Assembly: GCF_022414575.1 (NCBI RefSeq)
Contig: NZ_JADWYQ010000018.1
Span: 46,852 to 110,851, forward strand
Source of the DNA: Streptomyces sp. MUM 178J
Lineage (GTDB): Bacteria > Actinomycetota > Actinomycetes > Streptomycetales > Streptomycetaceae
Length of the DNA stretch: 64,000 nt
Reading direction: 5' to 3'
This document shows, piece by piece, positions 9,453 to 17,813 of the stretch. Position 1 is the stretch's first letter. Each line of letters opens with the position of its first letter. A program made the translations under genes and the position numbers. The notes under the pieces are model-generated. The model saw nothing but the letters and a program-made list of their open reading frames with translations, did not search any database and had not been told where the DNA came from.

Positions 9453-9626
9453 ACTACCACCGTCCTGGCATTCGAGCCGTCAACACGGGCCTACGATCGT
9501 CACACGAAAGCTCTGCCACTGCCCTGCCGGGCAGCGTAATTTAACTGTCGAAGCTGCCACCCGCCCCCCACACGAAACCGTCCCGCCGTATCCGCTGTAT
9601 CACCCGCTGAACCGCCGAGGGGTCCC

Positions 9627-10451
9627 GTGACCGTCCATTCCAGCCTCCAGACCTACGCCGATGCCTGGACCCACTCCATCGAAGCGATATCCGAGCTGGT
9701 GACACCACTGGCCGAGAGCGAATGGAATCAGCCAACTCCCTGCCCGGGCTGGTCGGTGCGCGACCTCGTCTCGCACATCATCGGCATGGAGTGCGAGACG
9801 CTGGGCGATCCACGGCCGATCCACACGCTCCCCCGCGATCTGTTCCATATGCAGGGCGAGCTCGCCCGCTATATGGAGGTGCAGGTCGATGTGCGACGGC
9901 ACCACACCGCGCCGGAGATGACCGCGGAGCTGGAGTACACGATCATCCGCCGGGCCCGGCAGCTGCGCAACGAGAACCGCGCCCCCGACACCATGGTCCG
10001 CGCGCCGCTCGGCGCGGAGCAGACCCTCGAACTCGCCATGCAGATGCGGGCGTTCGACGTCTGGGTGCATGAGCAGGACCTGCGGACGACCCTCGGCAAA
10101 CCGGGCAACCTGGACTCCCCGGGCGCTCACGTCGCCCGCGACGTCCTGCTGGGAGGCCTGCCGAGGGTGGTCGCCAAGGAAGCGGGCGCACCGCCGAATT
10201 CGGCGGTGGTGGTGGATGTGCAGGGGCCGGTGGAGTTCCTGCGCACGGTCCGGGTGGACGAGAACGGCCATGGCACGATCGACGGCTCGCCCTCGCTCGG
10301 CCCGCTGGTGACGCTCGCGACGGACTGGGAGACCTATATGCGGCTGGCCTGCGGACGGGTGCGGGCGAGCGCTGTGGAGGACAAGGTCAAAGTGGAGGGC
10401 GACGGGGCGCTGGCGGCGGCGATCCTGGAGAGGTTCGCACTCACCCCGTAA
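9627..10451 (+). CDS. maleylpyruvate isomerase family mycothiol-dependent enzyme
   Basis: 274 residues of the DinB-like/MDMPI family, which use mycothiol as a thiol cofactor. The N-terminal four-helix bundle has PCPGWSVRDLVSHIIGMECE, giving metal ligands His50 and probably Glu55, and a third histidine in FDVWVHEQDLRT. The C-terminal part (about 200-270) is the MDMPI C-terminal domain. The GTG at 9627 was used, preceded by GAGGGG. The specific reaction is unknown; the family in actinomycetes covers many thiol transferases. It stands alone between two leftward genes. Confidence 0.85.
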   Translation: MTVHSSLQTYADAWTHSIEAISELVTPLAESEWNQPTPCPGWSVRDLVSHIIGMECETLGDPRPIHTLPRDLFHMQGELARYMEVQVDVRRHHTAPEMTAELEYTIIRRARQLRNENRAPDTMVRAPLGAEQTLELAMQMRAFDVWVHEQDLRTTLGKPGNLDSPGAHVARDVLLGGLPRVVAKEAGAPPNSAVVVDVQGPVEFLRTVRVDENGHGTIDGSPSLGPLVTLATDWETYMRLACGRVRASAVEDKVKVEGDGALAAAILERFALTP

Positions 10452-10530
10452 CCGGGGCTCCGCCCCGGACCCCGTGCGGGGGCTCCGCCCCAGACCCCCA
10501 CGCCCCCAGGGCGTAGGGGGGAGGGGTGGG
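10452..10530. repeat. REP-like GGGGCTCCGCCCC elements between convergent genes
   Basis: Two copies of GGGGCTCCGCCCC and a following CCCCAGGGCGTAGGGGGG form small hairpins. They occupy the gap between the convergent isomerase and MFS genes and could act as a two-way terminator. The same motif family occurs at about 18870 in the window. Confidence 0.65.
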
Positions 10531-10550
10531 GGAAAGACCCGCCGGACGGC

Positions 10551-11864
10551 CTACGCGGGTACGTGCACCGTCTCCACCCGGCTCGCCACCAACCGCTCCC
10601 GCTCCCGCCGAACCGCCCGCCCCCGCAGCCGCAGGATCTGCCAGACGCCCAGCGCCTGGAGGACGAAGACGGAGGAGAAGGCGGTCCGGTAGTCGTCCCC
10701 GGTGGCGTCCAGCAGCACGCCCACGGCCAGCAGCGTCGTCATGGAGGCGATGAAACCGCCCATGTTCGTGATGCCGGACGCCGTGCCCTGGCGCTCCGGC
10801 GGATTCGCGGGGCGGGCGAAGTCGAAGCCGATCATCGAGGCAGGCCCGCAGGCGCCCAGCACCATGCACAGGGCGATGAGCAGCCAGACGGGTGCGTGGT
10901 CGCCGGGCCAGAACAGGGCTGCGGCCCACAGGGCGGCCGTCGCACTCACCGTGCCGAGGGCGAGCGGGGTCCGTGCGGCATGGTGACGGGCGATGATCTG
11001 CCCGTAGACCAGGCCGACGGCCATGTTCGACAGGACCACCAGGGTGAGCAGCTCGCCCGCGGTCTGGCGGTTCAGGCCCTGCGCCTCGACCAGGAACGGC
11101 ATGCCCCACAGCAGCAGGAACACCATCGCGGGGAACTGGGTGGTGAAGTGCACCCACAGGCCCAGCCGGGTGCCCGGCTCCCGCCAGGACGCGGCGATCT
11201 GCCGTCGTACGTAGGCGACGCCGGCATGGTGGACGGGCGGCGGCTCCTGGCCTTCGGGGTGGTCCTTGAGGAAGAGCAGCACCAGCGCCAGCACGACGAG
11301 CCCGGCGAGCGCGCTGCCCGCGAACGTGGCCGTCCAGTCGAGGTGGTGCAGCATCCGGGCGAGGACGATCGTGGAGACGAGGTTGCCCGCCATGCCGAAG
11401 AGCGCGGCCACCTGCCCGATCAGCGGCCCCCGGCGGGCAGGGAACCAGCGGGCGCCCAGGCGCAGCACGCTGATGAAGGTCATGGCGTCGCCGCAGCCGA
11501 GCAGCGCGCGGGAGGCGAGGGCCATTCCGTACGAGGGGGAGAGCGCGAACCCGATCTGCCCTGCGGTGAAGAGCACGATGCCCAGGGTGAGGACCTTCTT
11601 GGTGCCCAGCCGGTCGACCATCAGGCCGACGGGTATCTGCATGCCCGCGTAGACGAGCAGTTGGAGTATCGAGAAGGCGGACAGGGCGGAGGCGTTGACG
11701 TGGAAGCGGTCGGCGGCGTCGAGTCCGGCGACGCCGAGGCTGGTGCGGAAGGTGACGGCGACGAAGTACACGGCGACGCCTATGCCCCATACCGCTGCCG
11801 CGCGCCGGCCGCCGGGCGGGTCTGCGGACAGGCCTGAACCCGCCGGGGAGGCGGCCTGGCTCAC
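10551..11864 (-). CDS. MFS transporter
   Basis: 437 residues with about 12 predicted membrane segments. The MFS signature between helices 2 and 3 is GLMVDRLGTKKVL, and helix 4-5 holds ASRALLGCGDAMTFISVLRLGARWF. It resembles nitrate/glucarate-type MFS members of unknown substrate. The start is a GTG at 11864 that overlaps the stop of the GntR gene (GTGA), so the two are translationally coupled and the regulator probably controls the transporter. Both ends are inside the window and intact. Confidence 0.9.
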   Translation of the reverse strand: MSQAASPAGSGLSADPPGGRRAAAVWGIGVAVYFVAVTFRTSLGVAGLDAADRFHVNASALSAFSILQLLVYAGMQIPVGLMVDRLGTKKVLTLGIVLFTAGQIGFALSPSYGMALASRALLGCGDAMTFISVLRLGARWFPARRGPLIGQVAALFGMAGNLVSTIVLARMLHHLDWTATFAGSALAGLVVLALVLLFLKDHPEGQEPPPVHHAGVAYVRRQIAASWREPGTRLGLWVHFTTQFPAMVFLLLWGMPFLVEAQGLNRQTAGELLTLVVLSNMAVGLVYGQIIARHHAARTPLALGTVSATAALWAAALFWPGDHAPVWLLIALCMVLGACGPASMIGFDFARPANPPERQGTASGITNMGGFIASMTTLLAVGVLLDATGDDYRTAFSSVFVLQALGVWQILRLRGRAVRRERERLVASRVETVHVPA

Positions 11865-12580
11865 CGGGCCTCACCCCGGACGAGGTCGCGGACCCGTCCC
11901 ACATGGCCGCTCACACAGCGGGCGGCGCCCTCGGCGTCCCCGGCCCGCAGCGCCCGAAGGATCTCGGCGTGCTCCGCGATGCTCTTCGCGATGCGGTCCG
12001 GGTGGGCCTCCATGACGGCGACGCCCATCCGCAGCTGGCGGTCGCGCAGCTGGTCGTACAGCCGGGACAGGATCTGGTTGCCGGCCTGCCGGACGATCTC
12101 CGCGTGGAAGCACCGGTCGGCCACGGCGACCGCACGCAGGTCCCCTTCGCGCGCGTGCCGCCGCTGTTCCTCCATCAGCTCCTCCAGCCGTGCGACGAGC
12201 CGTGCGGGCACGGGCACGCACTTCCGCACGGCGTGCTCCTCGACGAGCAGCCGGGTCTCCACCACATCGGAGATCTCCTGTGCCGAGACGGCGAGGACCA
12301 GCGCACCCTTCTTGGGGTAGAGCTTGAGCAGTCCCTCCATCTCCAGCTTCAGCAGCGCCTCGCGCACGGGCGTACGCGACACCCCGACGGCCTGCGCCAG
12401 CTCGCCTTCGGTGAGCAGCGTCCCGCCCTCGTAGCGGCGGTCGAGCACGGCTTCCTTGACGTGGTGGTAGACGCGTTCGGCGGCGGGCTGCTGAGAGGCG
12501 GACGCCGAAGACCCGGGGGACGAAGAAGCGGGCGACGAAGACGCGGGGGACGGGGCTGAGGAACGTGCGGCGGCCAGCAT
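11861..12580 (-). CDS. GntR/FadR family transcriptional regulator
   Basis: About 239 residues from the ATG at 12580. The N-terminal winged helix has RVYHHVKEAVLDRRY, LTEGELAQAVGVSRTPVREALLKLEMEGLL (the GntR recognition helix), followed by an all-helical FCD ligand domain (FHAEIVRQAGNQILSRLYDQL). A Ser/Ala/Pro-rich tract precedes the HTH. An in-frame ATG at 12610 is possible, but a TATGCT-like -10 lies just upstream of 12580, which would make the mRNA leaderless. Coupled to the MFS gene; the ligand is unknown. FCD members usually bind small carboxylates. Confidence 0.87.
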   Translation of the reverse strand: MLAAARSSAPSPASSSPASSSPGSSASASQQPAAERVYHHVKEAVLDRRYEGGTLLTEGELAQAVGVSRTPVREALLKLEMEGLLKLYPKKGALVLAVSAQEISDVVETRLLVEEHAVRKCVPVPARLVARLEELMEEQRRHAREGDLRAVAVADRCFHAEIVRQAGNQILSRLYDQLRDRQLRMGVAVMEAHPDRIAKSIAEHAEILRALRAGDAEGAARCVSGHVGRVRDLVRGEAR

Positions 12581-12614
12581 GCGCACAGCATAGATACAAG
12601 TGGTGTGCATCAGC

Positions 12615-12643
12615 AGGGCCCGTCCACGATCCGGACGGGCCCT
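12615..12643. terminator. hairpin terminator
   Basis: AGGGCCCGTCC at 12615-12625 pairs with GGACGGGCCCT at 12633-12643 around a short loop. It lies directly behind the leftward secreted-protein gene and separates it from the GntR-MFS unit. Confidence 0.75.
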
Positions 12644-12662
12644 GCCGCAGGTCCGGCCGGCG

Positions 12663-13112
12663 TCAGCCGCCTATGGGCATCCAGCCGCTCCATGCGCCGG
12701 CCGCCTTGTTGGCGCCGTCCGCGCCGTTGCGCACGACGACCCGGAACTTCACATCGCCGCTCTCACGCATGTTGTAGTTGCACTCGCCCCAGCCTCCGTC
12801 GGCGGTGCCCGTCCAGTGGCACTCGCCGGAGCGGCCGTAGTCCGTGCGCCACTCGGCGACGACGCGCAGCCCGTCGGCCTTGTTGTCCTTCATCAGGAAC
12901 TTGTCGCCGTACGACCGGAAGCAGGCCGTGCCCGCCAGGTCGCCGCCCCGGTAGACGTACCGGCAGTGCGTGTAGTCCGCCAGGGCGCCGTCGCCCACGG
13001 GCGCGGCCTGTGTGGCGCCGCCGCCGTTGCCGGCCGCCTGCGCGGGAAGCGAGGTGCCCAGGACGGCGGCCATGCCCGCGGCGGCGGCCGCGACTGCGTA
13101 ACGAAGCTTCAA
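12663..13112 (-). CDS. small secreted protein with four cysteines, TTG start
   Basis: 149 residues with a classical Sec signal peptide (MKLRYAVAAAAAGMAAVLG, then AQA cleavage) and a mature part of about 120 residues carrying four cysteines (HCRYVY, ACFRSY, ECHWTG, ECNYNM) and many aromatic residues. The start is a TTG at 13112: GGAGGAG ends six bases before it, while the in-frame ATG at 13127 overlaps that ribosome site. No family recognised; the pattern suggests a small disulfide-stabilised extracellular beta protein. A hairpin follows the stop. It is divergent from the small HTH gene. Confidence 0.8.
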   Translation of the reverse strand: MKLRYAVAAAAAGMAAVLGTSLPAQAAGNGGGATQAAPVGDGALADYTHCRYVYRGGDLAGTACFRSYGDKFLMKDNKADGLRVVAEWRTDYGRSGECHWTGTADGGWGECNYNMRESGDVKFRVVVRNGADGANKAAGAWSGWMPIGG

Positions 13113-13367
13113 GGTGCTCTCCTCCATGAACCGTTCGCCGTGCGGATGTTCGATGGAACGCCTTTGCGCTTCGGAAACTACTTGTGGCGATGTCGCGTAC
13201 AGAAGGAACTTCGGACGTATCTGTCGCCTTCCCGCCATCTTCCCGTTTACGAATGGTTGGCCGGGGCGCGGCTGGGATTCCGCCGGAGCCCGGGGTTACC
13301 GTGGGCTCGCTGCCGCGGAAAGCGACCTCAGGGGGCCGGGTTACGTGTGACCAGGGAGGGGACCACG

Positions 13368-13658
13368 ATGCAGGGGGCATCGGAACGTCGGCACATCGTC
13401 GAACTGCTGGTGCGGGGCTGGAGCGACGACCGCATCTCGCGCGAACTGGCACTCAGCAAGCGGACCGTCCAGCGCCGCGTCCGGCGCCTGATGCAGGAGC
13501 ACGGCTGCTCCAGTCGCTTCTCCCTGGGCTTCACGCTCGGGCTGCGGCTGGGCATGCGGGCGCCGGGCCGCCCGGGCGGCAGTGCGAAGGGCCCGGACGC
13601 ACCGTCGCGTCCGGGCCCTCGGCACACCCGGGCCGAAAGATCCGTCAGGCCCAGGTGA
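13368..13658 (+). CDS. small helix-turn-helix DNA-binding protein
   Basis: 96 residues. Residues about 5-45 read as a LuxR/GerE-like HTH (HIVELLVRGWSDDRISRELA, then LSKRTVQRRVRRLM), with Arg-rich recognition helix. The rest is a basic Gly/Arg/Pro tail without a known domain. The ATG at 13368 follows CAGGGAGGGGACC, a strong ribosome site. The 3' end is odd: a 13-bp terminator stem lies inside its last codons and the ORF overlaps the convergent bkd E2 gene by 14 bases, so the true C-terminus may be read through or the gene decayed. The function could be regulation of the divergent secreted-protein gene, which is inference from position. Confidence 0.65.
   Translation: MQGASERRHIVELLVRGWSDDRISRELALSKRTVQRRVRRLMQEHGCSSRFSLGFTLGLRLGMRAPGRPGGSAKGPDAPSRPGPRHTRAERSVRPR
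13588..13619. terminator. hairpin terminator for bkd operon 1, inside small HTH gene
   Basis: AGGGCCCGGACGC (13588-13600) and its complement (13607-13619) make a perfect 13-bp stem with a six-base loop. It lies 26 bases behind the stop of the leftward E2 gene and overlaps the 3' end of the rightward HTH ORF. Confidence 0.8.
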
Positions 13659-15087
13659 TCAGGCGCTTGGGGCGCTCCAGGATCGCCGCCACGTCGGCGA
13701 GGACCTTGGAGCCCAGTTCGCCGTCGACCAGGCGGTGGTCGAAGGAGAGGGCGAGTGTGGTGACCTGACGGGGTTTCACCTTGCCCTTGTGGACCCAGGG
13801 CTGCGGCTTGATCGCGCCGACCGCGAGGATCGCGGACTCGCCCGGGTTGAGGATGGGCGTGCCCGTGTCGACGCCGAAGACGCCGACGTTGGTGATGGTC
13901 ACCGTGCCGCCCTGCATGGCCGCCGGGGTGGTCTTGCCCTCGCGGGCGGTGGCGACCAGCTCCGCCAGGGCCTGGGCGAGCTGGGGCAGGGTCATGGCGT
14001 GCGCGTCCTTGACGTTCGGCACGATCAGACCGCGCGGGGTGGCCGCGGCGATGCCCAGGTTCACGTACTCCTTGCGCACGATCTCCTGGTCGGCCTCGTG
14101 CCAGGAGGCGTTGACGTCCGGGTTGCGCTTGATCGCGACCAGCAGCGCCTTGGCGATGAGCAGCAGCGGATTGACCCGCAGCCCTGCCATGTCCTTGTCG
14201 GACTTGAGCTCCTCGACGAGCCTCATCGTGCGCGTCACATCGACCGTGACGAACTCCGTGACGTGCGGCGCGGTGAACGCCGAGCCGACCATGGCCGCCG
14301 CCGTGGCCTTCCGTACGCCCTTGATCGGGATGCGGGTCTCCCGGACGCCGGACGGGACCGCGGTCGGGGCCGCCGGGGCCTCGGGCTCCGGCGCGGGCGC
14401 GGCGGGGGCCGCCGGGGTCACGTGGGCCGGCGGGGCCTGGACCGGTGCGACGGCGGCGTGCACGTCCTCGCGGGTGATGATGCCGTCCGGGCCGGTCGGG
14501 GTGACCTGGGTCAGATCCACGCCCAGGTCCTTGGCCAGCTTGCGCACCGGCGGCTTGGCGAGCGGCCGCGGGGCGGGGACCGCGGCCGCGGGGCCGTGGC
14601 CGTTCATCTCCGTCTGGATCGCCGCCGCGGCGGCCGCAGGCGCCGCCGTGGCGGGAGCCGCCGGTCCCGGAGCGGCCGCGGCCTGGGCGGCTGCGGCCTG
14701 CTTGCGCGGACGGCGCTTGGTCGACGACCGGGCGACGCCGTAGCCGACGAGGACCGGCTGCCGGCCCTCGGGCTCAGGCTCCGGCTCCGGCTCGGGTGCG
14801 GCCTGCGGTTCGGCGTGCGGAGCCTCGGGCTCCGCCGCACCGCCGCCCGCCGCGACGTCCACGGCGATGATCGAGGCGCCCACGTCCACCGTGGCCCCCT
14901 CGGGGAAGTGCAGCGCGTGCACCACGCCGTCGTACGGAATCGGCAGCTCCACGGCCGCCTTCGCCGTCTCCACCTCGCAGACGGCCTGCCCGTCGGTCAC
15001 GGTGTCACCGGGCTGGACGTACCACTTGAGGATCTCGGCCTCGGTCAGTCCCTCACCCACGTCGGGCATCTTGAACTCGCGGATCAC
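13645..15087 (-). CDS. bkdC: branched-chain 2-oxoacid dehydrogenase E2 (lipoyl acyltransferase), operon 1
   Basis: 480-residue E2 core subunit, which passes the acyl group from E1 to CoA via a lipoyl arm. Domains: lipoyl domain 1-78 with lipoyl-Lys43 in EVETAKA; a Pro/Ala/Glu linker with an (EP)n run; a peripheral-subunit-binding domain near VRKLAKDLGVDLTQVTPTGPDG; a second Ala/Pro linker; and the acyltransferase domain ending with the catalytic LSFDHRLVDG. The GTG at 15087 has GAGGAG eight bases before it; longer in-frame extensions run into the E1beta gene. It is the last gene of E1alpha-E1beta-E2, 11 bases after E1beta. E3 is not in the window. Products (isobutyryl-, isovaleryl-, 2-methylbutyryl-CoA) prime branched fatty acids and polyketides. 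Confidence 0.92.
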   Translation of the reverse strand: MIREFKMPDVGEGLTEAEILKWYVQPGDTVTDGQAVCEVETAKAAVELPIPYDGVVHALHFPEGATVDVGASIIAVDVAAGGGAAEPEAPHAEPQAAPEPEPEPEPEGRQPVLVGYGVARSSTKRRPRKQAAAAQAAAAPGPAAPATAAPAAAAAAIQTEMNGHGPAAAVPAPRPLAKPPVRKLAKDLGVDLTQVTPTGPDGIITREDVHAAVAPVQAPPAHVTPAAPAAPAPEPEAPAAPTAVPSGVRETRIPIKGVRKATAAAMVGSAFTAPHVTEFVTVDVTRTMRLVEELKSDKDMAGLRVNPLLLIAKALLVAIKRNPDVNASWHEADQEIVRKEYVNLGIAAATPRGLIVPNVKDAHAMTLPQLAQALAELVATAREGKTTPAAMQGGTVTITNVGVFGVDTGTPILNPGESAILAVGAIKPQPWVHKGKVKPRQVTTLALSFDHRLVDGELGSKVLADVAAILERPKRLITWA

Positions 15088-15098
15088 AGCAGTTCTCC

Positions 15099-16079
15099 TC
15101 AGTACGCCAGCGCGCGGTCGACGGCGTCGAGCACCCGGTCGAGGCCCGGAAGGTACTCCTCCTCCAGCCGTGCCGGCGGATAGGGGGCGTGGAATCCGCC
15201 GACCCTGAGCACCGGCGACTCCAGGCTGTAGAAGCACCGCTCGGTGATCCGGGCGGCGACCTCCGCGCCGGAGCCGTAGAAGACGGGCGCCTCGTGGACC
15301 ACGACCAACCGGCCCGTCTTCTCCACGGACCTCTGGATCGCGTCGAAGTCGATCGGGGACATCGACCGCAGGTCCAGCACCTCGACCGACTTGCCCTCCT
15401 CCTCAGCGGCGGCCGCCGCCTCCAGGCAGACCTTCACCATCGGCCCGTACGCGGCCAGCGTCAGATCCGTGCCCGGGCGGGCCGTGCGTGCGGCGTGCAG
15501 CGGGCCGGGGATGGCGTCGACATCCACCTCGCCCTTGTCCCAGTACCGCCGCTTCGGCTCGAAGAAGACCACCGGGTCGTCGGACTGGATGGCCTGCTGG
15601 AGCATCCAGTACGCGTCGGAGGGCGTCGACGGCGAGACCACCTTCAACCCCGCGACATGCGCGAACAGCGCCTCGGGCGACTCGCTGTGGTGCTCGACCG
15701 CACCGATGCCGCCGCCGTACGGGATGCGCACCACGACCGGCAGCTTGATCTTGCCAAGCGCACGGGCGTGCATCTTGGCCAGCTGCGTGACGATCTGGTC
15801 GTACGCCGGGAAGACGAACCCGTCGAACTGGATCTCCAAGACCGGCCGGTAGCCGCGCAGCGCGAGGCCGATCGCCGTGCCGACGATGCCGGACTCCGCG
15901 AGCGGGGTGTCGATCACCCGGTCCTCGCCGAAGTCCTTCTGCAGTCCGTCGGTGACCCGGAAGACGCCGCCGAGCTTGCCGACGTCCTCACCCATGATCA
16001 GGACCTTGGGGTCGTTCTCCAGCGCCGTGCGCAGCGACTCGTTGAGCGCCTTGGCGAGGGGAAGCTTCTGCACCGCCAT
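15099..16079 (-). CDS. bkdB: branched-chain 2-oxoacid dehydrogenase E1 beta, operon 1
   Basis: 326-residue transketolase-like beta subunit of E1. N-terminal MAVQKLPLAKALNESLRTAL, then the conserved GEDVGKLGGVFRVTDGL and DTPLAESGIVGTAIGLAL segments, RIPYGGGIGAVEHHSESPEA at the phosphate-site loop, and the C-terminal transketolase domain (VVVHEAPVFYGSGAEVAARI). It forms an alpha2beta2 tetramer with the upstream gene product and decarboxylates branched-chain 2-oxoacids. The ATG at 16079 lies two bases after the E1alpha stop, indicating tight coupling. Confidence 0.93.
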   Translation of the reverse strand: MAVQKLPLAKALNESLRTALENDPKVLIMGEDVGKLGGVFRVTDGLQKDFGEDRVIDTPLAESGIVGTAIGLALRGYRPVLEIQFDGFVFPAYDQIVTQLAKMHARALGKIKLPVVVRIPYGGGIGAVEHHSESPEALFAHVAGLKVVSPSTPSDAYWMLQQAIQSDDPVVFFEPKRRYWDKGEVDVDAIPGPLHAARTARPGTDLTLAAYGPMVKVCLEAAAAAEEEGKSVEVLDLRSMSPIDFDAIQRSVEKTGRLVVVHEAPVFYGSGAEVAARITERCFYSLESPVLRVGGFHAPYPPARLEEEYLPGLDRVLDAVDRALAY

Positions 16080-16081
16080 GA

Positions 16082-17248
16082 TCAGTTGCCCTCCTCGGCG
16101 AACGACGCCTGGTACGCCGCGAACTGCGCCCGCTCCTCGTCGACGAGCGCGTGCCCGTCCGCGTAGACGTTCTCGAAGATCGCCATGTCGTCGGGGTCGG
16201 GCATCGCCCGCACCGCCTCCCGCACCCGCTTGGCGAGCGTGTCGCTCTCCTCCTCCAGGGCCGTGAAGAACGCCTCGTCCGCGTGGCCCGCCGCCTCCAG
16301 ATGGGCGCGCAGCCGCTGGATCGGGTCCTTCGCCTCCCAGGCCAGACGCTCGTCGTCGTGGCGGTACCGGGACGGGTCGTCGGAGGTGGTGTGCGCGCCC
16401 ATCCGGTAGGTGAACGCCTCGATCAGCGTGGGGCCCTCGCCGCGGCGTGCACGCTCCAGCGCCCAGCGGGTCACCGCCAGACACGCCAGCACGTCATTGC
16501 CGTCCACACGCACGCCCGGGAAGCCGAAGCCCTCGGCCCGCTTGTAGAGCGGCACACGGGTCTGCTTCTCGGTGGGCTCGGAGATCGCCCACTGGTTGTT
16601 CTGGCAGAAGAACACCACCGGGGCGTTGTAGACGGCGGAGAAGGTGAACGCCTCCGCGACATCGCCCTGGCTGGACGCGCCGTCGCCGAAGTACGCGATC
16701 ACCGCGGAGTCCGCGCCGTCCTTGGCCACACCCATCGCGTAGCCCGTCGCATGCAGCGTCTGCGAGCCGATGACGATCGTGTAGAGCTGGAAATTGTTGG
16801 TGTTCGGGTCCCAGCCGCCGTGGTTCACGCCGCGGAACATGCCGAGCAGATTGGTCGGGTCGACCCCGCGGCACCAGGCGACGCCGTGCTCGCGGTAGGT
16901 CGGGAAGACATAGTCGTCGTCGCGCAGGGCCCGGCCGGAGCCGATCTGGGCGGCCTCCTGGCCCAGCAGCGAGGCCCACAGGCCCAGCTCGCCCTGGCGC
17001 TGCAGGGCGGTGGCCTCGGCGTCGAACCGGCGGGTGAGAACCATGTCCCGGTACAGCCCGCGCAGCTCCTGAGCGCTGAGCTCGATGTCGCACTCGGGGT
17101 GCTCGACCCGCTCCCCCTCGGGGGTGAGCAGCTGTACGAGCTGGGGCTCGGATGCCTGCGGGCTCTGCTGCTTCTTGGCGGCGCCGGTGCGCTTGCCAGC
17201 GGCGCCGCTGCGTCGCGGTTTGCGCGCGGCAGTGCTCTCCACGGTCAC
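16082..17248 (-). CDS. bkdA: branched-chain 2-oxoacid dehydrogenase E1 alpha, operon 1
   Basis: 388-residue thiamine-diphosphate subunit of E1. The TPP motif begins GDGASSQGD (188-196) and ends at NN (217-218) in CQNNQWAIS. A phosphorylation-loop-like segment YRMGAHTTSDDPSRYR follows. The first 35 residues are a basic Lys/Arg/Ala-rich tail not needed for the fold. The GTG at 17248 has GGAGGAG seven bases upstream. First gene of operon 1; a long 565-bp gap with a 22-bp palindrome lies upstream. Confidence 0.93.
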   Translation of the reverse strand: MTVESTAARKPRRSGAAGKRTGAAKKQQSPQASEPQLVQLLTPEGERVEHPECDIELSAQELRGLYRDMVLTRRFDAEATALQRQGELGLWASLLGQEAAQIGSGRALRDDDYVFPTYREHGVAWCRGVDPTNLLGMFRGVNHGGWDPNTNNFQLYTIVIGSQTLHATGYAMGVAKDGADSAVIAYFGDGASSQGDVAEAFTFSAVYNAPVVFFCQNNQWAISEPTEKQTRVPLYKRAEGFGFPGVRVDGNDVLACLAVTRWALERARRGEGPTLIEAFTYRMGAHTTSDDPSRYRHDDERLAWEAKDPIQRLRAHLEAAGHADEAFFTALEEESDTLAKRVREAVRAMPDPDDMAIFENVYADGHALVDEERAQFAAYQASFAEEGN

Positions 17249-17441
17249 GTGCGTGCTCCTCCGTCGGTCCGGCCCCCGGGTTCGCCGGGTAGGCCAGTGC
17301 GGCTCGCCCTGTTGTCCGTACCCGTGCACGGGGTGGGTGCGACTCGGCCGGGAACAGGTGTGGAAGGTGCCCCGGCACGGGTCTGCAAAGGCACGTTACC
17401 CAGTGTGCAGCATTCCTGCGAAACCCCACCTGACCTGCGAT

Positions 17442-17463
17442 TTTGCTTGGATATCCAAGTAAA
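17442..17463. promoter_or_regulatory. 22-bp palindrome upstream of bkd operon 1
   Basis: A perfect 14-bp palindrome CTTGGATATCCAAG (17446-17459) extends to 22 bases with one mismatched pair, flanked by TTT and AAA. It sits about 195 bases before E1alpha. The symmetry and A/T flanks suit an Lrp/AsnC-type or other dimeric regulator, inferred as an operator for this bkd operon. It is not repeated in front of operon 2. Confidence 0.6.
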
Positions 17464-17574
17464 TCGAGAAAGTCGGGAACAATCACTGGTCACAGCCTTG
17501 CAGGTGGCCGGAACACCGGCACGTTATCCCGGTCACCCGGGGCACGGGAAGAGTCCGAGTGTGAGACTCCTTCC

Positions 17575-17655
17575 GTGCGCGAAGAAGGAAAAATCACCCT
17601 TTTTCCGCTCGATGACCACGAAGAGGTCCGGCGCGGCGTCCATGAACTGCTCTCA
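17575..17655 (+). pseudogene. relic of a response-regulator N-terminus
   Basis: From a GTG at 17575 the frame reads VREEGKITLF, then PLDDHEEVRRGVHELLS, the hallmark start of NarL/LuxR-type response regulators (GKITVFLLDDHEVVRRGV...) including the paired acidic Asp-Asp. After about 27 codons the similarity stops; no phospho-Asp segment, Lys or C-terminal HTH is found in any frame before the next gene. From memory, S. coelicolor has an orphan response regulator (SCO3818) at this exact place beside the bkd operon, so this looks like a deleted orthologue. About 100 bases of unassigned sequence follow. Confidence 0.6.
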
Positions 17656-17813
17656 AACAGCACTTTCCACTCGGACCGCTCGGCTCGACGGAAGCGCCAA
17701 AGGACCGGGCGGCGGACAGGCGGCGGGCAGGGCCGCCGATCGTCACGGTGCACGTACCGGCCCCTTACGAAGAGCGTCCACCACGCCACGCCGGGTGATC
17801 TAACATCTGACGG

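Noticed and set aside
12600..13367. Upstream part of the plus-strand frame leading into the small HTH gene
   Set aside because: It runs antisense to the secreted-protein gene and contains its promoter; the ribosome site at 13356-13362 fixes the start at 13368.
17490..17789. Small minus-strand frame in the bkd upstream gap
   Set aside because: Composition is low-complexity Arg/Ser with no ribosome site, and it is antisense to the relic and promoter region.
16151..17803. Plus-strand frame antisense to bkdA of operon 1
   Set aside because: Shadow of E1alpha; the only meaningful part is the response-regulator relic, which lies in a different frame.
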